The translations under genes were made by a program, and so were the position numbers. This document shows positions 8,080 through 17,138 of a stretch of 64,000 nucleotides of DNA, in pieces (positions within the stretch are counted from its first letter, which is position 1; each line of letters starts with the position of its first letter). Source of the DNA: Oxalobacteraceae bacterium (lineage in GTDB: Bacteria; Pseudomonadota; Gammaproteobacteria; Burkholderiales; Burkholderiaceae_D). The stretch is from contig JAHFQV010000004.1 in the NCBI GenBank assembly GCA_023259175.1, positions 1-64,000 of the forward strand, read 5' to 3'. Below the pieces are notes generated by a model. That model ran no database searches. It worked only from the letters and a program-made list of their open reading frames with translations, and had not been told where the DNA came from.

Positions 8080-9084
8080 TTAAATCCCGGCGATTTGCTC
8101 AGCCTTGTTTTGAGGCTGTGCCTTAAACTCGGTGAATTCTTCTTTGCGTTTGGCAGGACTAGCTTCCTGCGGATGGGAAATTAAAGTTGGCTTGGGTGTG
8201 GTCGAAAAAATCGACACGTTTTTGCCAGCCGCAACGTCCTTGAGTCGCCTGTATTCTGCCATCACCAAATTGCCGTAACCGCCGTCAGTTTCACTTTCGG
8301 CCGCGCCTACGTAGCGTTTTAATCCGCCTTCAATTGAGCCTGAGAGCGAAACATAGTCTTTCAAAATGGTGGCACCCACTTTGATATTGGCGACCGGATT
8401 TAAAGCCGCTTTTACACCACCCAATTCAGTAAATTTATCCTGATGGACTTTTGCCATCACTTGCATTAAACCCTGCGCGCCGACCGGACTTTCAGAGAAG
8501 GGATTGAAGCGCGATTCGATTGCGATCACCGATAAAATGAGAAGCGGGTCGAGCTTGGTATCTTTGGCTGTGAGATAGGCGGCTGACACCAACATATCGA
8601 TTGCGTCGTTGGCGACACGGTAGCGTTTGGAAAGCCAATTCGTGACCAGTTGTTGCTGTTTTTTGTTACCCAGCAATTTGTTGTCTGCGCTTGTCGCAAC
8701 TGGGCCTTGGCTTTCTTCTTCGTCATTGCTAGTTTGCGTGACGATTTCGGGTGTTGCCATCAAGAGGGCTAAGTTCGGAGCACTGTTCTTTTCGTTTTGG
8801 GCAGCATTTTGCTCGTTGTAAAACGGAGAAAGTGTGCGAAATTTGTCGGCCAAATTAGGATTCAAAAATAGGCAAATCAAAACGATCATGGCCAACAGCC
8901 CCATGCCTGAGGTGAAGTGCAATACGGAATTGAGTCCACTTGCTTTATGAGCGTGTTGCGCTAGCTTGTGCGTAGCTTTTTTTGTGAGACACGGCTGTGC
9001 TTCACTCTTAACTGTTAAAATCGCGTCGTGTGTTGAGGCGCGAACTAAATTGTGAGACGAGTTTTGAGACGAGTTTTGAGACAT
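8080..9084 (-). CDS. Membrane-anchored lytic transglycosylase (SLT domain)
   Basis: A 334-residue protein with one membrane segment (about residues 56-74, GMGLLAMIVLICLFL) and a C-terminal SLT domain. The motifs LLILSVIAIESRFNPFSESP (catalytic Glu in the ES pair) and GAQGLMQVM are those of family 1 lysozyme-like transglycosylases, which cut the MurNAc-GlcNAc bond of peptidoglycan. The N-terminus is rich in Ser, Asn and His with a repeated SQNSSQNSSHN. The domain should face the periplasm. It could serve wall remodelling or local opening for an envelope machine; the neighbours do not decide. The start ATG has AGGAGGAAG upstream on the minus strand. Confidence 0.88.
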   Translation of the reverse strand: MSQNSSQNSSHNLVRASTHDAILTVKSEAQPCLTKKATHKLAQHAHKASGLNSVLHFTSGMGLLAMIVLICLFLNPNLADKFRTLSPFYNEQNAAQNEKNSAPNLALLMATPEIVTQTSNDEEESQGPVATSADNKLLGNKKQQQLVTNWLSKRYRVANDAIDMLVSAAYLTAKDTKLDPLLILSVIAIESRFNPFSESPVGAQGLMQVMAKVHQDKFTELGGVKAALNPVANIKVGATILKDYVSLSGSIEGGLKRYVGAAESETDGGYGNLVMAEYRRLKDVAAGKNVSIFSTTPKPTLISHPQEASPAKRKEEFTEFKAQPQNKAEQIAGI

Positions 9085-9596
9085 ACTTCCTCCTGAATTT
9101 TCGCGAAATGCAATCGAGGCTCAATGAGCCAAGGAATATCATTGCGTTTCTACGAATCAGAAACATTGTCGCCTTCAATCAATTTTGAAGCAGGTTCAAG
9201 ATCAATTGCTGACTAACACCGGAGTTAGGCTTTGTTTTCACTCGAACAGGCAATGTGCCATTAGGTGCGAGCGAAAAAAAAGAATAACGCGTTTTCGGGT
9301 GAGTGGCTATTCGCCATTTGTGGATGGTTTCCATCCGATTGAGAACCCGAGCTCCCATTTAATTGATACTGTTAGACGTGTGATTCTGTAAGACTTGCAA
9401 GTGAATCAAAATCAGTATTCTTTGAAGTTGGGCGAATTGTAGGGGTGGTTTTATATCAAGTCAATACTATAGAATCGTGTTTTAATTACTTATATGTCTT
9501 AGTGTTTTCGCTGCAGTGCAGCAAAGCCTAATAGAATCAAATACTTGTTCGCTTTTTTTAAGTCAAATCATGCGCTTCAATGTCGTGTAAAAAAAT
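9085..9596. other. Intergenic region between transglycosylase and ubiD
   Basis: About 510 bases holding the divergent promoters of the transglycosylase (-) and ubiD (+). The 68-aa track ORF at 9185-9391 has no Shine-Dalgarno sequence or family-like features, and I treat it as spurious. A small hairpin GGATGGTTTCCATCC lies near 9322. I see no repeat copy, RNA gene or clear promoter hexamer pair. Confidence 0.4.
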
Positions 9597-11087
9597 ATGA
9601 AATATTCTGATTTGCGGGATTTTATTGCCCAATTGCAGCAACAAAATGAATTAAAACAAATAGTTACGCCGGTTTCTCCTTTTTTGGAGATGACTGAAAT
9701 TTGTGACCGTACTTTGCGGGCGCAAGGTCCTGCGCTTTTGTTCCAGCATCCAACGGGCTACACAATGCCTGTGCTGGGTAATTTGTTTGGGACGACCAAG
9801 CGAGTTGCGATGGGCATGGGTGCGAATGATGTGAGTGAGCTCAGGCGCATAGGACATGTGCTTTCTTCTTTAAAAGAACCGGAGCCGCCGAAAGGCTTTA
9901 AGGATGTTTTGGGTTTGGGCAGTTTGATCAAGGCTGTTTGGGATATGGCACCTAAGGAGTTGCGTAGCGCACCTTGCCAAGACATCGTTTGGGAAGGTAA
10001 TGATGTGGATTTGTCGCGTCTGCCGATTCAGCATTGTTGGCCGGGGGATGTTGCGCCATTGATTACCTGGGGTTTGGTAATCACCAAAGGGCCCTATAAA
10101 AAACGGCAGAATTTGGGCATCTATCGACAGCAGGTTCTGGGTCGCAATAAATTGATTATGCGGTGGTTGTCGCATCGGGGTGGGGCACTGGATTTTCGTG
10201 AGCATGGGATTGTTAATAAAGGTCAGCCTTATCCGATTGCAGTTGCATTAGGGGCTGATCCGGCGACGATATTGGGGGCGGTGACACCGGTACCGGATAG
10301 CCTTTCGGAATATCAGTTCGCAGGTCTTTTGCGCGGTAGTCGTACTGAGTTGGTGAAGGCAATCGGTAGTGAGCTACGTGTACCTGCGTCAGCGGAAATT
10401 GTTTTGGAGGGGCATATTTATCCCGATGAGTCGCATGCGTCGGGTTACGAGCATGCGCTTGAAGGCCCATTTGGTGATCACACCGGTTATTACAACGAAC
10501 AAGATCATTTTCCTGTGTTTACAGTCGATAGAATTACGATGCGGCGCGACCCCATTTATCATTCAACCTATACTGGCAAGCCACCTGATGAACCCGCGGT
10601 TTTGGGACTTGCGCTCAATGAAGTTTTTATTCCACTTTTGCAAAAGCAGTTCCCCGAGATTACCGATTTTTACCTGCCACCCGAAGCCTGCAGCTATCGT
10701 ATGGCGGTGGTGCAAATGAAAAAATCTTATGCCGGACACGCCAAGCGTATTATGTTTGGCGTGTGGAGTTTTCTGCGTCAATTTATGTACACCAAGTTTA
10801 TTGTGGTCGTTGATGAGGATGTGAATATCCGTGATTGGAAAGAGGTGATTTGGGCGATTACTACCCGTGTCGATCCGCTCCGCGATACGACGATGGTCGA
10901 TAATACGCCGATCGACTATCTCGATTTTGCCTCGCCTGTGAGTGGTTTGGGTAGCAAAATGGGCTTGGATGCAACCAATAAATGGCCGGGCGAAACGCAG
11001 CGCGAATGGGGTCGTGTTATTACGATGCCTGATGAAGTGAAGCGCCGCGTTGATGGGATTTGGCAAGAACTCGGTTTGAATAAATAG
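9597..11087 (+). CDS. ubiD: UbiD 4-hydroxy-3-polyprenylbenzoate decarboxylase
   Basis: UbiD removes the carboxyl group from 3-polyprenyl-4-hydroxybenzoate in ubiquinone synthesis, using the prenylated FMN cofactor made by UbiX. The 496-residue length equals that of the enterobacterial enzyme. The N-terminus is [20 protein letters not shown], and [20 protein letters not shown] carries the conserved acidic catalytic region. The C-terminus includes [20 protein letters not shown] and the metal-binding DATNKWPGE. There is no clear Shine-Dalgarno sequence before ATG 9597. It stands alone, followed by the 4.5S RNA gene; ubiX is not in the window. Confidence 0.95.
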   Translation: MKYSDLRDFIAQLQQQNELKQIVTPVSPFLEMTEICDRTLRAQGPALLFQHPTGYTMPVLGNLFGTTKRVAMGMGANDVSELRRIGHVLSSLKEPEPPKGFKDVLGLGSLIKAVWDMAPKELRSAPCQDIVWEGNDVDLSRLPIQHCWPGDVAPLITWGLVITKGPYKKRQNLGIYRQQVLGRNKLIMRWLSHRGGALDFREHGIVNKGQPYPIAVALGADPATILGAVTPVPDSLSEYQFAGLLRGSRTELVKAIGSELRVPASAEIVLEGHIYPDESHASGYEHALEGPFGDHTGYYNEQDHFPVFTVDRITMRRDPIYHSTYTGKPPDEPAVLGLALNEVFIPLLQKQFPEITDFYLPPEACSYRMAVVQMKKSYAGHAKRIMFGVWSFLRQFMYTKFIVVVDEDVNIRDWKEVIWAITTRVDPLRDTTMVDNTPIDYLDFASPVSGLGSKMGLDATNKWPGETQREWGRVITMPDEVKRRVDGIWQELGLNK

Positions 11088-11140
11088 CGGATCATAATAG
11101 ATCTTGGCAAGGACCTTACCCATGATTGGTTTTGATCGGG

Positions 11141-11146
11141 TATAAT
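11141..11146 (+). promoter_or_regulatory. -10 element of the 4.5S RNA promoter
   Basis: TATAAT lies eight bases ahead of the folded start of the 4.5S RNA. No good -35 hexamer is visible; TTACCC at a long spacing is the best candidate. Confidence 0.6.
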
Positions 11147-11153
11147 GCCGCTC

Positions 11154-11249
11154 GGCGGGCCCCTGCGCATTGCGGCGTGACCAATCTGGTCAGGTCGGGA
11201 ACGAAGCAGCCACAGTCACTTCCCGTGAGTGCCGCAGATCAGGCTCGCC
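11154..11249 (+). ncRNA. ffs: Signal recognition particle RNA (4.5S RNA)
   Basis: The bacterial small SRP RNA, which binds Ffh and directs membrane proteins to FtsY. The apical domain shows the conserved GGTCAGGTCGGGAACGAAGC, which differs from the usual GGTCAGGTCCGGAAGGAAGC at two paired positions, then AGCC. The ends GGCGGGC and GCTCGCC pair, giving about 96 nt. TATAAT lies just upstream. Its place before dnaX matches the common proteobacterial order. Confidence 0.92.
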
Positions 11250-11397
11250 TTTCCCTTAGCGCTTCTTTGCGTCGAAAATTCCTTGGAAAAAACCCCTAGA
11301 AAGATGAGATCGGTGAATGAGATCGGTTATCATACGCGCTCGACTTCTTTTTTGATCACTGTGCATTGCGTGGTAAAGATTAAGGTAAAAAATCGCT

Positions 11398-13572
11398 ATG
11401 TCTTATCAAGTCCTCGCTCGAAAATATCGTCCCAAAAATTTTGAAACCCTAGTTGGGCAAGAACATGTCGTTCGTGCGCTCAGTCATGCGCTGGATCAGC
11501 AGCGTTTGCATCATGCCTACTTGTTTACAGGGACGCGTGGTGTGGGTAAAACCACCTTGTCGCGTATTTTGGCGAAAGCATTTAACTGCGAGCAGGGTAT
11601 TACTGCGCAGCCTTGTGGTGTTTGTAATGCGTGTACAGCGATCGATGCGGGGCGCTTCGTTGATTACATCGAAATGGATGCCGCATCCAATCGTGGCGTT
11701 GAAGAAATGGCGACTTTGCTAGAACAGGCCATTTACGCTCCTTCAAATGCGCGTTTTAAAGTCTATATGATCGATGAAGTTCATATGCTGACCAATCACG
11801 CGTTTAATGCGATGTTAAAGACCTTGGAAGAGCCGCCCGCGCATGTGAAATTTATTCTCGCGACCACCGATCCGCAAAAAATTCCAGTGACGGTCTTGTC
11901 GCGTTGCTTGCAGTTTAATCTCAAGCAGATGCCCCCTGGACATATCGTCGCTCATTTAGATAATATTCTTGGCCAAGAAAATATTGAATTCGAATTACCT
12001 GCCTTGCGCCTGTTGGCACAAGGGGCGCATGGTTCGATGCGCGATGCATTGTCCCTTACCGATCAGGCGATTGCCTATGCAGCTGGAAAAGTGAGTCTGG
12101 ATGCGGTACAAAGTATGTTGGGGGCCTTGGATCAGTCCTATCTATTGCGCTTACTCGATGCCTTGGCCGCCGATGAGGGCGCTACGCTCATAAGCGTGGC
12201 CGATGAAATGGCTGCACGTAGTCTGTCGTATAAAGCTGCTTTGCAGGATTTTGGTTCTTTGCTCCATCAAATCGCAGTGGCTCAGTTGGTGCCTGCCGCC
12301 TTATCGGAAGAGTTACCTGATCGTGAACAGTTGGTACGGTTTGCGGGCGTATTTTCGAAAGAGGAAATACAGCTTTACTATCAAATTGTGGTGCATGGTC
12401 GGAATGAAATTGCTTTGGCACCGGATGAGTACGCGGGTTTTACAATGACCTTGTTGCGCATGCTCGCATTTCGTCCAAGTGGAACCCAGCTTGTCGCAGC
12501 ATCTACTGGAGGAGGGGATCGCCCGAATTCTAATCCACGTCCTTCCTTGCCGCAGAACCCTGCACCTAGTTCTACCAGACCAGCTTCACCTGTTCCTATC
12601 CCTCATCCTTCGGCGAGTGTCTCGGAGCGCCTAAGTACCCAGGCTGTGAAACTAGAAAACCCAGCACCCACGGCTGGGGCAGTTGCGCCGGAAAAGCCGA
12701 TGAGCCCCGCCATGGCTGCGCTAGCAGCGGCGCGTTCGGCTAGTGCAAAAAACGCGAAGCCAGCTGTTGCAGTCAGACCGCCCGTGAGCAATGTCGTGAG
12801 CGTGGCTGAAGTATCTGCAATCGCTCCAACACCAAGGACTCCGTTAGCGCCCCTACCCGCGTTGGCTGAAAAACCAGTCCAAGCGCAAGTTGCAAAAATA
12901 ATTTCAGCCGAAGCGATACCGCCTTGGGATGATTTGGTGATGGCTGGGGCAGAAGAAGATTTTGATCGCTATGCCGATACAGCGAGCGATGATTTTTGGC
13001 AGGGATCGGCTGCGTCAACTGAAGCGGTCGTGCATGCAAACAACAGCGTAAGCTTAAATGAAGCTAAGCAGACGCAGGTAATTGAATCAAATCCGCAGAT
13101 TAAACCAGTTCTGCCGCCTGCCCTTGTCAACGTAAGCGCGGCAAAACCGACAGTCGAAGTACTTCCTGTTCCAGCTTTATCGTGGGATGGACATTGGCCT
13201 GATTTGGCCGCCAAATTACCGGTGCGTGGTGTGACCCAGCAATTGGCATTGCAAAGCGAATTGCGCACTTGTGTTGTAAATGGTCGCGCCATCGTTTTTA
13301 AATTATGCGTGCCTGTGCAAACCTTGCTCTCTTCGAGTAGTGTGGAAAAACTCACGAGTGCTTTGAAGGATTACTTTTCAAATGCGGATGTCGAAATTCG
13401 GATTGAAACAGAGATCGGCGCGGTCGAACAGACAGCGAACGCGCAAGCGATTGTCCTGCGTGAAGAGCGCCAACAGCAAGCCCAGGCCGCCATTCTTGCC
13501 GATCAGTTTGTGCAAAATTTGATGCGTGAATTTGGCGCGACGATCGTGAGTGGAAGTGTGAATTCTAAATGA
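11398..13572 (+). CDS. dnaX: DNA polymerase III subunit tau (and possibly gamma)
   Basis: DnaX is the clamp-loader ATPase, and its C-terminal part joins the core polymerases and the DnaB helicase. Residues 1-365 hold the AAA+ module: Walker A GTRGVGKTTLSRI, the zinc cysteines in CEQGITAQPCGVCNAC, Walker B YMIDEVHML and sensor region LATTDPQKIPVTVLSRC. A long Pro/Ala/Ser linker (about 375-510) follows, then the tau-specific domain to residue 724. At codons 450-452 there is A AAA AAC in -1 phase; slippage there would end 18 codons later and give a gamma-like 470-residue product. The order 4.5S RNA-dnaX-ybaB-recR is conserved in proteobacteria. Confidence 0.96.
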   Translation: MSYQVLARKYRPKNFETLVGQEHVVRALSHALDQQRLHHAYLFTGTRGVGKTTLSRILAKAFNCEQGITAQPCGVCNACTAIDAGRFVDYIEMDAASNRGVEEMATLLEQAIYAPSNARFKVYMIDEVHMLTNHAFNAMLKTLEEPPAHVKFILATTDPQKIPVTVLSRCLQFNLKQMPPGHIVAHLDNILGQENIEFELPALRLLAQGAHGSMRDALSLTDQAIAYAAGKVSLDAVQSMLGALDQSYLLRLLDALAADEGATLISVADEMAARSLSYKAALQDFGSLLHQIAVAQLVPAALSEELPDREQLVRFAGVFSKEEIQLYYQIVVHGRNEIALAPDEYAGFTMTLLRMLAFRPSGTQLVAASTGGGDRPNSNPRPSLPQNPAPSSTRPASPVPIPHPSASVSERLSTQAVKLENPAPTAGAVAPEKPMSPAMAALAAARSASAKNAKPAVAVRPPVSNVVSVAEVSAIAPTPRTPLAPLPALAEKPVQAQVAKIISAEAIPPWDDLVMAGAEEDFDRYADTASDDFWQGSAASTEAVVHANNSVSLNEAKQTQVIESNPQIKPVLPPALVNVSAAKPTVEVLPVPALSWDGHWPDLAAKLPVRGVTQQLALQSELRTCVVNGRAIVFKLCVPVQTLLSSSSVEKLTSALKDYFSNADVEIRIETEIGAVEQTANAQAIVLREERQQQAQAAILADQFVQNLMREFGATIVSGSVNSK
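12747..12753 (+). promoter_or_regulatory. Candidate -1 frameshift heptamer in dnaX
   Basis: A AAA AAC falls exactly in the X XXY YYZ phase (codons GCA AAA AAC, 450-452). In the -1 frame the next stop is TGA at 12807-12809, so the product would be about 470 residues, ending after the AAA+ module and part of the linker. No strong stimulating hairpin or upstream Shine-Dalgarno-like sequence is evident, and AAC is usually less slippery than AAG in bacteria. Function is inference. Confidence 0.35.
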
Positions 13573-13650
13573 ATTGGCGCAATGAGTTGACATGACATTT
13601 GATCGGCAGAATACGAACATATTTATTTATTGTGATTGAGGAGAATTGAA

Positions 13651-13977
13651 ATGATGAAGAACCAGTTAGCAGGCTTGATGAAGCAAGCACAGGCCATGCA
13701 AGACAATATGAAAAAAGCGCAAGACCAACTGGCCTTGGTCGAGGTTGAAGGTCAATCCGGTGGTGGTCTAGTGAAGGTTGTCATGACGTGTAAAAATGAC
13801 GTTAAGCGTATCAGTATTGATCCATCTTTACTGGCCGATGATAAGGATATGCTAGAAGATTTAGTGGCCGCCGCGTTCAATGATGCGGTTCGTAAAGCGG
13901 AAGCAATGAGTTCAGAAAAAATGTCGGGATTGACCGCGGGCTTACCTTTGCCACCAGGTTTTAAGATGCCGTTTTAA
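13651..13977 (+). CDS. ybaB: YbaB/EbfC family nucleoid-associated protein
   Basis: A small DNA-binding protein of 108 residues, often encoded between dnaX and recR. The family forms dimers with a helical tweezer shape and binds DNA with little sequence preference. Seen here: N-terminal helix [20 protein letters not shown], then the beta segment [20 protein letters not shown], and the C-terminal [19 protein letters not shown] 13651 (or the next ATG at 13654) is preferred to the TTG at 13636 because GAGGAGA lies between them at proper spacing. Co-transcription with dnaX and recR is likely. Confidence 0.95.
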   Translation: MMKNQLAGLMKQAQAMQDNMKKAQDQLALVEVEGQSGGGLVKVVMTCKNDVKRISIDPSLLADDKDMLEDLVAAAFNDAVRKAEAMSSEKMSGLTAGLPLPPGFKMPF

Positions 13978-14045
13978 GTGAATTTGAATCTGCAACTGAC
14001 TGTACAACTGACTTTGCAACTGAAACCAAGACCGGACACAAACGC

Positions 14046-14642
14046 GTGAAATCTCTAGGACCTTTGGAACAATTGGCGGACGCTTTGCGGCGTTTGCCTG
14101 GGGTTGGACCTAAGTCGGCATTACGCATGACTTACCACCTTTTGCAACACGATAGAGAAGCTGCGCGTATGATAGGTGAGTCAGTCTTGGCTGCACTAAA
14201 TGAGGTTCATAACTGTAGCGCCTGCAATACCTTCACCGAAAAAGAATTGTGCGAAACTTGCGTCGATCAGCAACGGGATCGTAGTTTATTGTGCGTCGTT
14301 GAGTCGCCAAGCGATCAGCTCATGATAGAGCAGACGCTGACCTTTAAAGGCTTGTATTTTGTTCTCATGGGACGACTTTCTCCGTTGGATGGGGTCGGTC
14401 CACAAGAGCTGGGCTTAGATCGATTAATTCGCCGTGCCACTGATGGTGCAGTGACCGAGGTCGTGCTCGCGACCAACTTTAATAATGAAGGTGAAGCGAC
14501 CGCGCACTACATCAGTGAAACGCTGAAAGCGCGTGGCCTTAAAGTGAGTCGTTTAGCGCGTGGCGTGCCGCTGGGCGGTGAGCTTGAGCATGTTGATGCA
14601 GGTACCATCGCCCGCGCTATTTTAGATCGACGCACGACTTAG
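14046..14642 (+). CDS. recR: Recombination protein RecR
   Basis: RecR works with RecO and RecF to load RecA on gapped DNA. The protein is 198 residues, normal length. The N-terminal helix-hairpin-helix contains [19 protein letters not shown]; the four-cysteine zinc finger is [16 protein letters not shown]; the TOPRIM domain starts at [17 protein letters not shown]; and the C-terminal [22 protein letters not shown] is conserved. The start codon is GTG. The 68 bases between ybaB and recR contain three CAACTGA-like repeats. Confidence 0.96.
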   Translation: MKSLGPLEQLADALRRLPGVGPKSALRMTYHLLQHDREAARMIGESVLAALNEVHNCSACNTFTEKELCETCVDQQRDRSLLCVVESPSDQLMIEQTLTFKGLYFVLMGRLSPLDGVGPQELGLDRLIRRATDGAVTEVVLATNFNNEGEATAHYISETLKARGLKVSRLARGVPLGGELEHVDAGTIARAILDRRTT

Positions 14643-14688
14643 TTTTCGGCGCGTTTTTCATCTGAGACTTTTTCAATAAATATTCATC

Positions 14689-15957
14689 ATGACTGACACC
14701 CACTCCGCTTCATCAGGTCCGCTCGCAGGCATTAAAGTGCTGGAGCTGGGAACCTTGATTGCAGGACCATTTTGTTCGCGCATGTTGGCCGAATTCGGTG
14801 CTGAAGTCATCAAGATTGAAAGCCCCGACGGTGGTGATCCTCTGCGTCATTGGCGTGTCTTGAAAGAGGGTACTTCGTTGTGGTGGAGCGTCCAAGCGCG
14901 GAATAAGCAAAGTCTTGCGCTGAACATGAAAACGCTTGAGGCGCAGCAAATTGCGCGCGAATTGGCATTAGATGCAGACATCATTATCGAAAACTACCGT
15001 CCTGGTGTGTTGGAAAAATGGGGCTTGGGATTTACAGAGTTGAGCCAAATAAATCCAGCGACGATTATGGTCAGACTCTCGGGCTACGGACAAACAGGGC
15101 CTATGCGTGATCTGCCGGGATTTGGCGCGATTGGAGAGTCGATGGGCGGGCTGCGTTATGTCTCGGGACATGCGGATCGTCCACCGGTACGAGTCGGAAT
15201 TTCTATCGGTGATTCCGTCGCAGCATTGCATGGAGTGATCGGCGCGATGATGGCTTTGCGCCACCGTGATGTCACGGGGGGACGTTGGAACGGAAAGCAG
15301 GGCGCTGATTGTGTCGCCGGACAGGGTCAGATGGTTGACGTGGCCTTGTACGAATCCGTTTTTAATTTAATGGAATCCCTAGTGCCGGAATTTGACTACG
15401 CTGGTGTGGTGCGCGAGCGCACGGGCGGCGCTTTGCCGGGTATCGTCCCATCCAATACCTACACGACTTCGGACGGAGAAAATATTGTTATCGCGGGTAA
15501 TGGCGACGCAATTTTTCATAGGCTTATGCTGGCAATCGATAGAGTCGACTTGGCACAGGATGCTGAGCTGGTTCGCAATGACGGAAGGGTTGCGCGAACG
15601 GCCGAAATTGACGCAGCGATTGGGGCGTGGTGTGGTGAGCAAACCATCCTTGAAGCACTTGAAAAATTGCGTGTAGCGGATGTGCCCGTTGGGAAAATTT
15701 ACTCGGTACGTGACATGATGGATGATCCGCAATTTCAGGCGCGCGCGATGTTTGAGCAGCATCAGTTTGAGGATGGTGGGGCGGTTAAATTACCTGCGAT
15801 TTCGCCAAAGTTAAGTTTAACCCCGGGGCAAACACAATGGCTGGGGCCGCGACTTGGGCAGCATACGAATTCTGTTTTGCAAAAAATGGGGTACACCGAA
15901 ACACAAATCGCACAATGGGCTCATGACGGCATTGTGCGCTTGGATGCAAAAAACTGA
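14689..15957 (+). CDS. CaiB/BaiF family class III CoA-transferase
   Basis: A 422-residue enzyme of the family that moves CoA between carboxylic acids (formyl-CoA, carnitine and succinyl-CoA transferases). Seen: N-terminal GPLAGIKVLELGTLIAGPFC, then AEFGAEVIKIESPDGGDPLR and ENYRPGVLEKWGL, all classic. The segment GQGQMVDVALYESVFNLMES aligns with the region holding the catalytic Asp of formyl-CoA transferase, but the aligned residue appears to be Glu (in LYESV). The substrate cannot be assigned; succinyl-CoA:dicarboxylate exchange is typical of relatives. No dehydrogenase gene adjoins. It starts 47 bases after recR. Confidence 0.85.
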   Translation: MTDTHSASSGPLAGIKVLELGTLIAGPFCSRMLAEFGAEVIKIESPDGGDPLRHWRVLKEGTSLWWSVQARNKQSLALNMKTLEAQQIARELALDADIIIENYRPGVLEKWGLGFTELSQINPATIMVRLSGYGQTGPMRDLPGFGAIGESMGGLRYVSGHADRPPVRVGISIGDSVAALHGVIGAMMALRHRDVTGGRWNGKQGADCVAGQGQMVDVALYESVFNLMESLVPEFDYAGVVRERTGGALPGIVPSNTYTTSDGENIVIAGNGDAIFHRLMLAIDRVDLAQDAELVRNDGRVARTAEIDAAIGAWCGEQTILEALEKLRVADVPVGKIYSVRDMMDDPQFQARAMFEQHQFEDGGAVKLPAISPKLSLTPGQTQWLGPRLGQHTNSVLQKMGYTETQIAQWAHDGIVRLDAKN

Positions 15958-15989
15958 ATCGATTAAGCTTGCAGGTAAGTGTTCTAGGC

Positions 15990-16592
15990 TCAAGTCAGGG
16001 TTTTGATGTAGTCACGCAATCCTGCCAAGAGCATTTCGACCGCCATCGCTGTTAGGATTAATCCCATTAGTCGTTCTACTGCGGTCATGGTTTTTTCACC
16101 CAATACCCTTTGCATACGCTCTGCGCTGAGCAGCACGACGAGCCAAACTACGGCAACGGCGGTGAGTGCAGCGACGTGTATCGCAACATCGTGCCGACTG
16201 TCGGAGGAAAATAAAAGCACGGTCGCCAGTGAAGAAGGGCCAGCTAAGGCGGGAATCGCTAAAGGTACGATAAAGGGTTCGTTGGTTTCTTCGGCGCCGC
16301 CAAAAACGCCGCCCTCCTGCGGGAATACCATCCGTAAAGCGATTAGAAAAAGAATCACGCCGCCGCCGATGCGCAGTGATACTTCGGACAACTGAAGTGC
16401 TGCTAAAAAATGCTTACCGAAAAACATAAAGAGCATCAACAACACAAAAGCGATCGTACACTCGCGCACCACTACCCGCCAACGACGTTTGGGTGAAACG
16501 TGTGAGAGTACACTGACGAATATCGGGATATTGCCGAAAGGGTCAGTGACCAAAATTAAAAGGATAAACGCTTGAAGGAAATCTTTGCTCAT
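15990..16592 (-). CDS. MarC family integral membrane protein
   Basis: A 200-residue inner-membrane protein with six predicted hydrophobic segments. The motif LVTDPFGNIPIFVSVLSHVSPKRR near the N-terminus and PLAIPALAGPSSLATVLLFS in the middle are typical of the MarC/UPF0056 family. The family's transport substrate is unknown despite the historical link to multiple antibiotic resistance. It is monocistronic on the minus strand, converging with the CoA-transferase gene. Confidence 0.88.
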   Translation of the reverse strand: MSKDFLQAFILLILVTDPFGNIPIFVSVLSHVSPKRRWRVVVRECTIAFVLLMLFMFFGKHFLAALQLSEVSLRIGGGVILFLIALRMVFPQEGGVFGGAEETNEPFIVPLAIPALAGPSSLATVLLFSSDSRHDVAIHVAALTAVAVVWLVVLLSAERMQRVLGEKTMTAVERLMGLILTAMAVEMLLAGLRDYIKTLT

Positions 16593-16708
16593 CGCTGCTT
16601 GTCCTTTCGTGAAAATCTCGCTTAAATTGAGTACACTTGATTTTGTGTCGATTAGGGGTCTAAAGTCAATTAAAAATACAGCAAAGGTGCTGAGCTTAGG
16701 GTTTGAAA

Positions 16709-16915
16709 ATGGATGGAAGAATGCAAAATCTAAAAAAAGAAGAAAGACCGGATACGCCTTGTGTTGCGGTCTGCTCGACGACCTTTGACGATGTTTGTCG
16801 TGGTTGTGGTCGCACCGTTGCTGAGGTCGCCGATTGGGTCTTTATGACGCAGGAACAGAAAGACATTGTGTGGAAGCGCATCCTAACGCAGGGTTATCCG
16901 AGGAGAAATACATGA
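16709..16915 (+). CDS. DUF1289 family small cysteine protein
   Basis: A protein of about 68 residues. The cysteine signature PDTPCVAVCSTTFDDVCRGC followed by GRTVAEVADWVFMTQEQK is the DUF1289 pattern, thought to bind a metal; the family function is unknown. The start is uncertain: ATG 16709 is used; the TTG at 16703 and ATG at 16721 are alternatives, and none has a strong Shine-Dalgarno sequence. Its stop overlaps the ATG of a possible 29-codon ORF. Confidence 0.85.
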   Translation: MDGRMQNLKKEERPDTPCVAVCSTTFDDVCRGCGRTVAEVADWVFMTQEQKDIVWKRILTQGYPRRNT

Positions 16916-17001
16916 ATCTTTGCGAAGCAAAAAATACCGCTCCGCGCGCGATTGTCAAGCCGTCGGCGCAATTAACTTCGCCTACATGCTCGATTTGCTA
17001 A
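16912..17001 (+). CDS. Possible 29-residue peptide coupled to the DUF1289 gene
   Basis: ATG at 16912 overlaps the DUF1289 stop as ATGA, with GAGGAGA five bases upstream, one of the best ribosome-binding sites in the window. The reading frame runs 29 codons to TAA and ends SPTCSIC. I do not recognise it. It could be a real small protein, or the remnant start of a gene whose remainder was lost, since nothing coding follows until gspG. Confidence 0.4.
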   Translation: MNLCEAKNTAPRAIVKPSAQLTSPTCSIC

Positions 17002-17138
17002 ATTATTTTTACCCAGTGCTGTGAAAGTGTTATTTTCACTCTGATTCGTGATAGGATTTCCCTCGTTTATTTTTGCTATCAACTGATCGGCTAGCGCTAT
17101 CGTGCTTAAGCTTCCTGATTATTACTTTTGAGTTTCGT

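Noticed and set aside
9185-9391. 68-aa ORF before ubiD
   Set aside because: No Shine-Dalgarno sequence, no family-like composition, and Cys/Arg-rich as random frames often are.
10563-11123. 186-aa minus-strand ORF antisense to ubiD
   Set aside because: Opposite strand of a conserved gene; composition is that of a shadow frame rich in His, Arg and Ile, with no motif.
12603-12791. Alanine-rich minus-strand ORF in the dnaX linker
   Set aside because: It mirrors the Ala/Pro-rich linker codons of dnaX and has no ribosome-binding site or family features.
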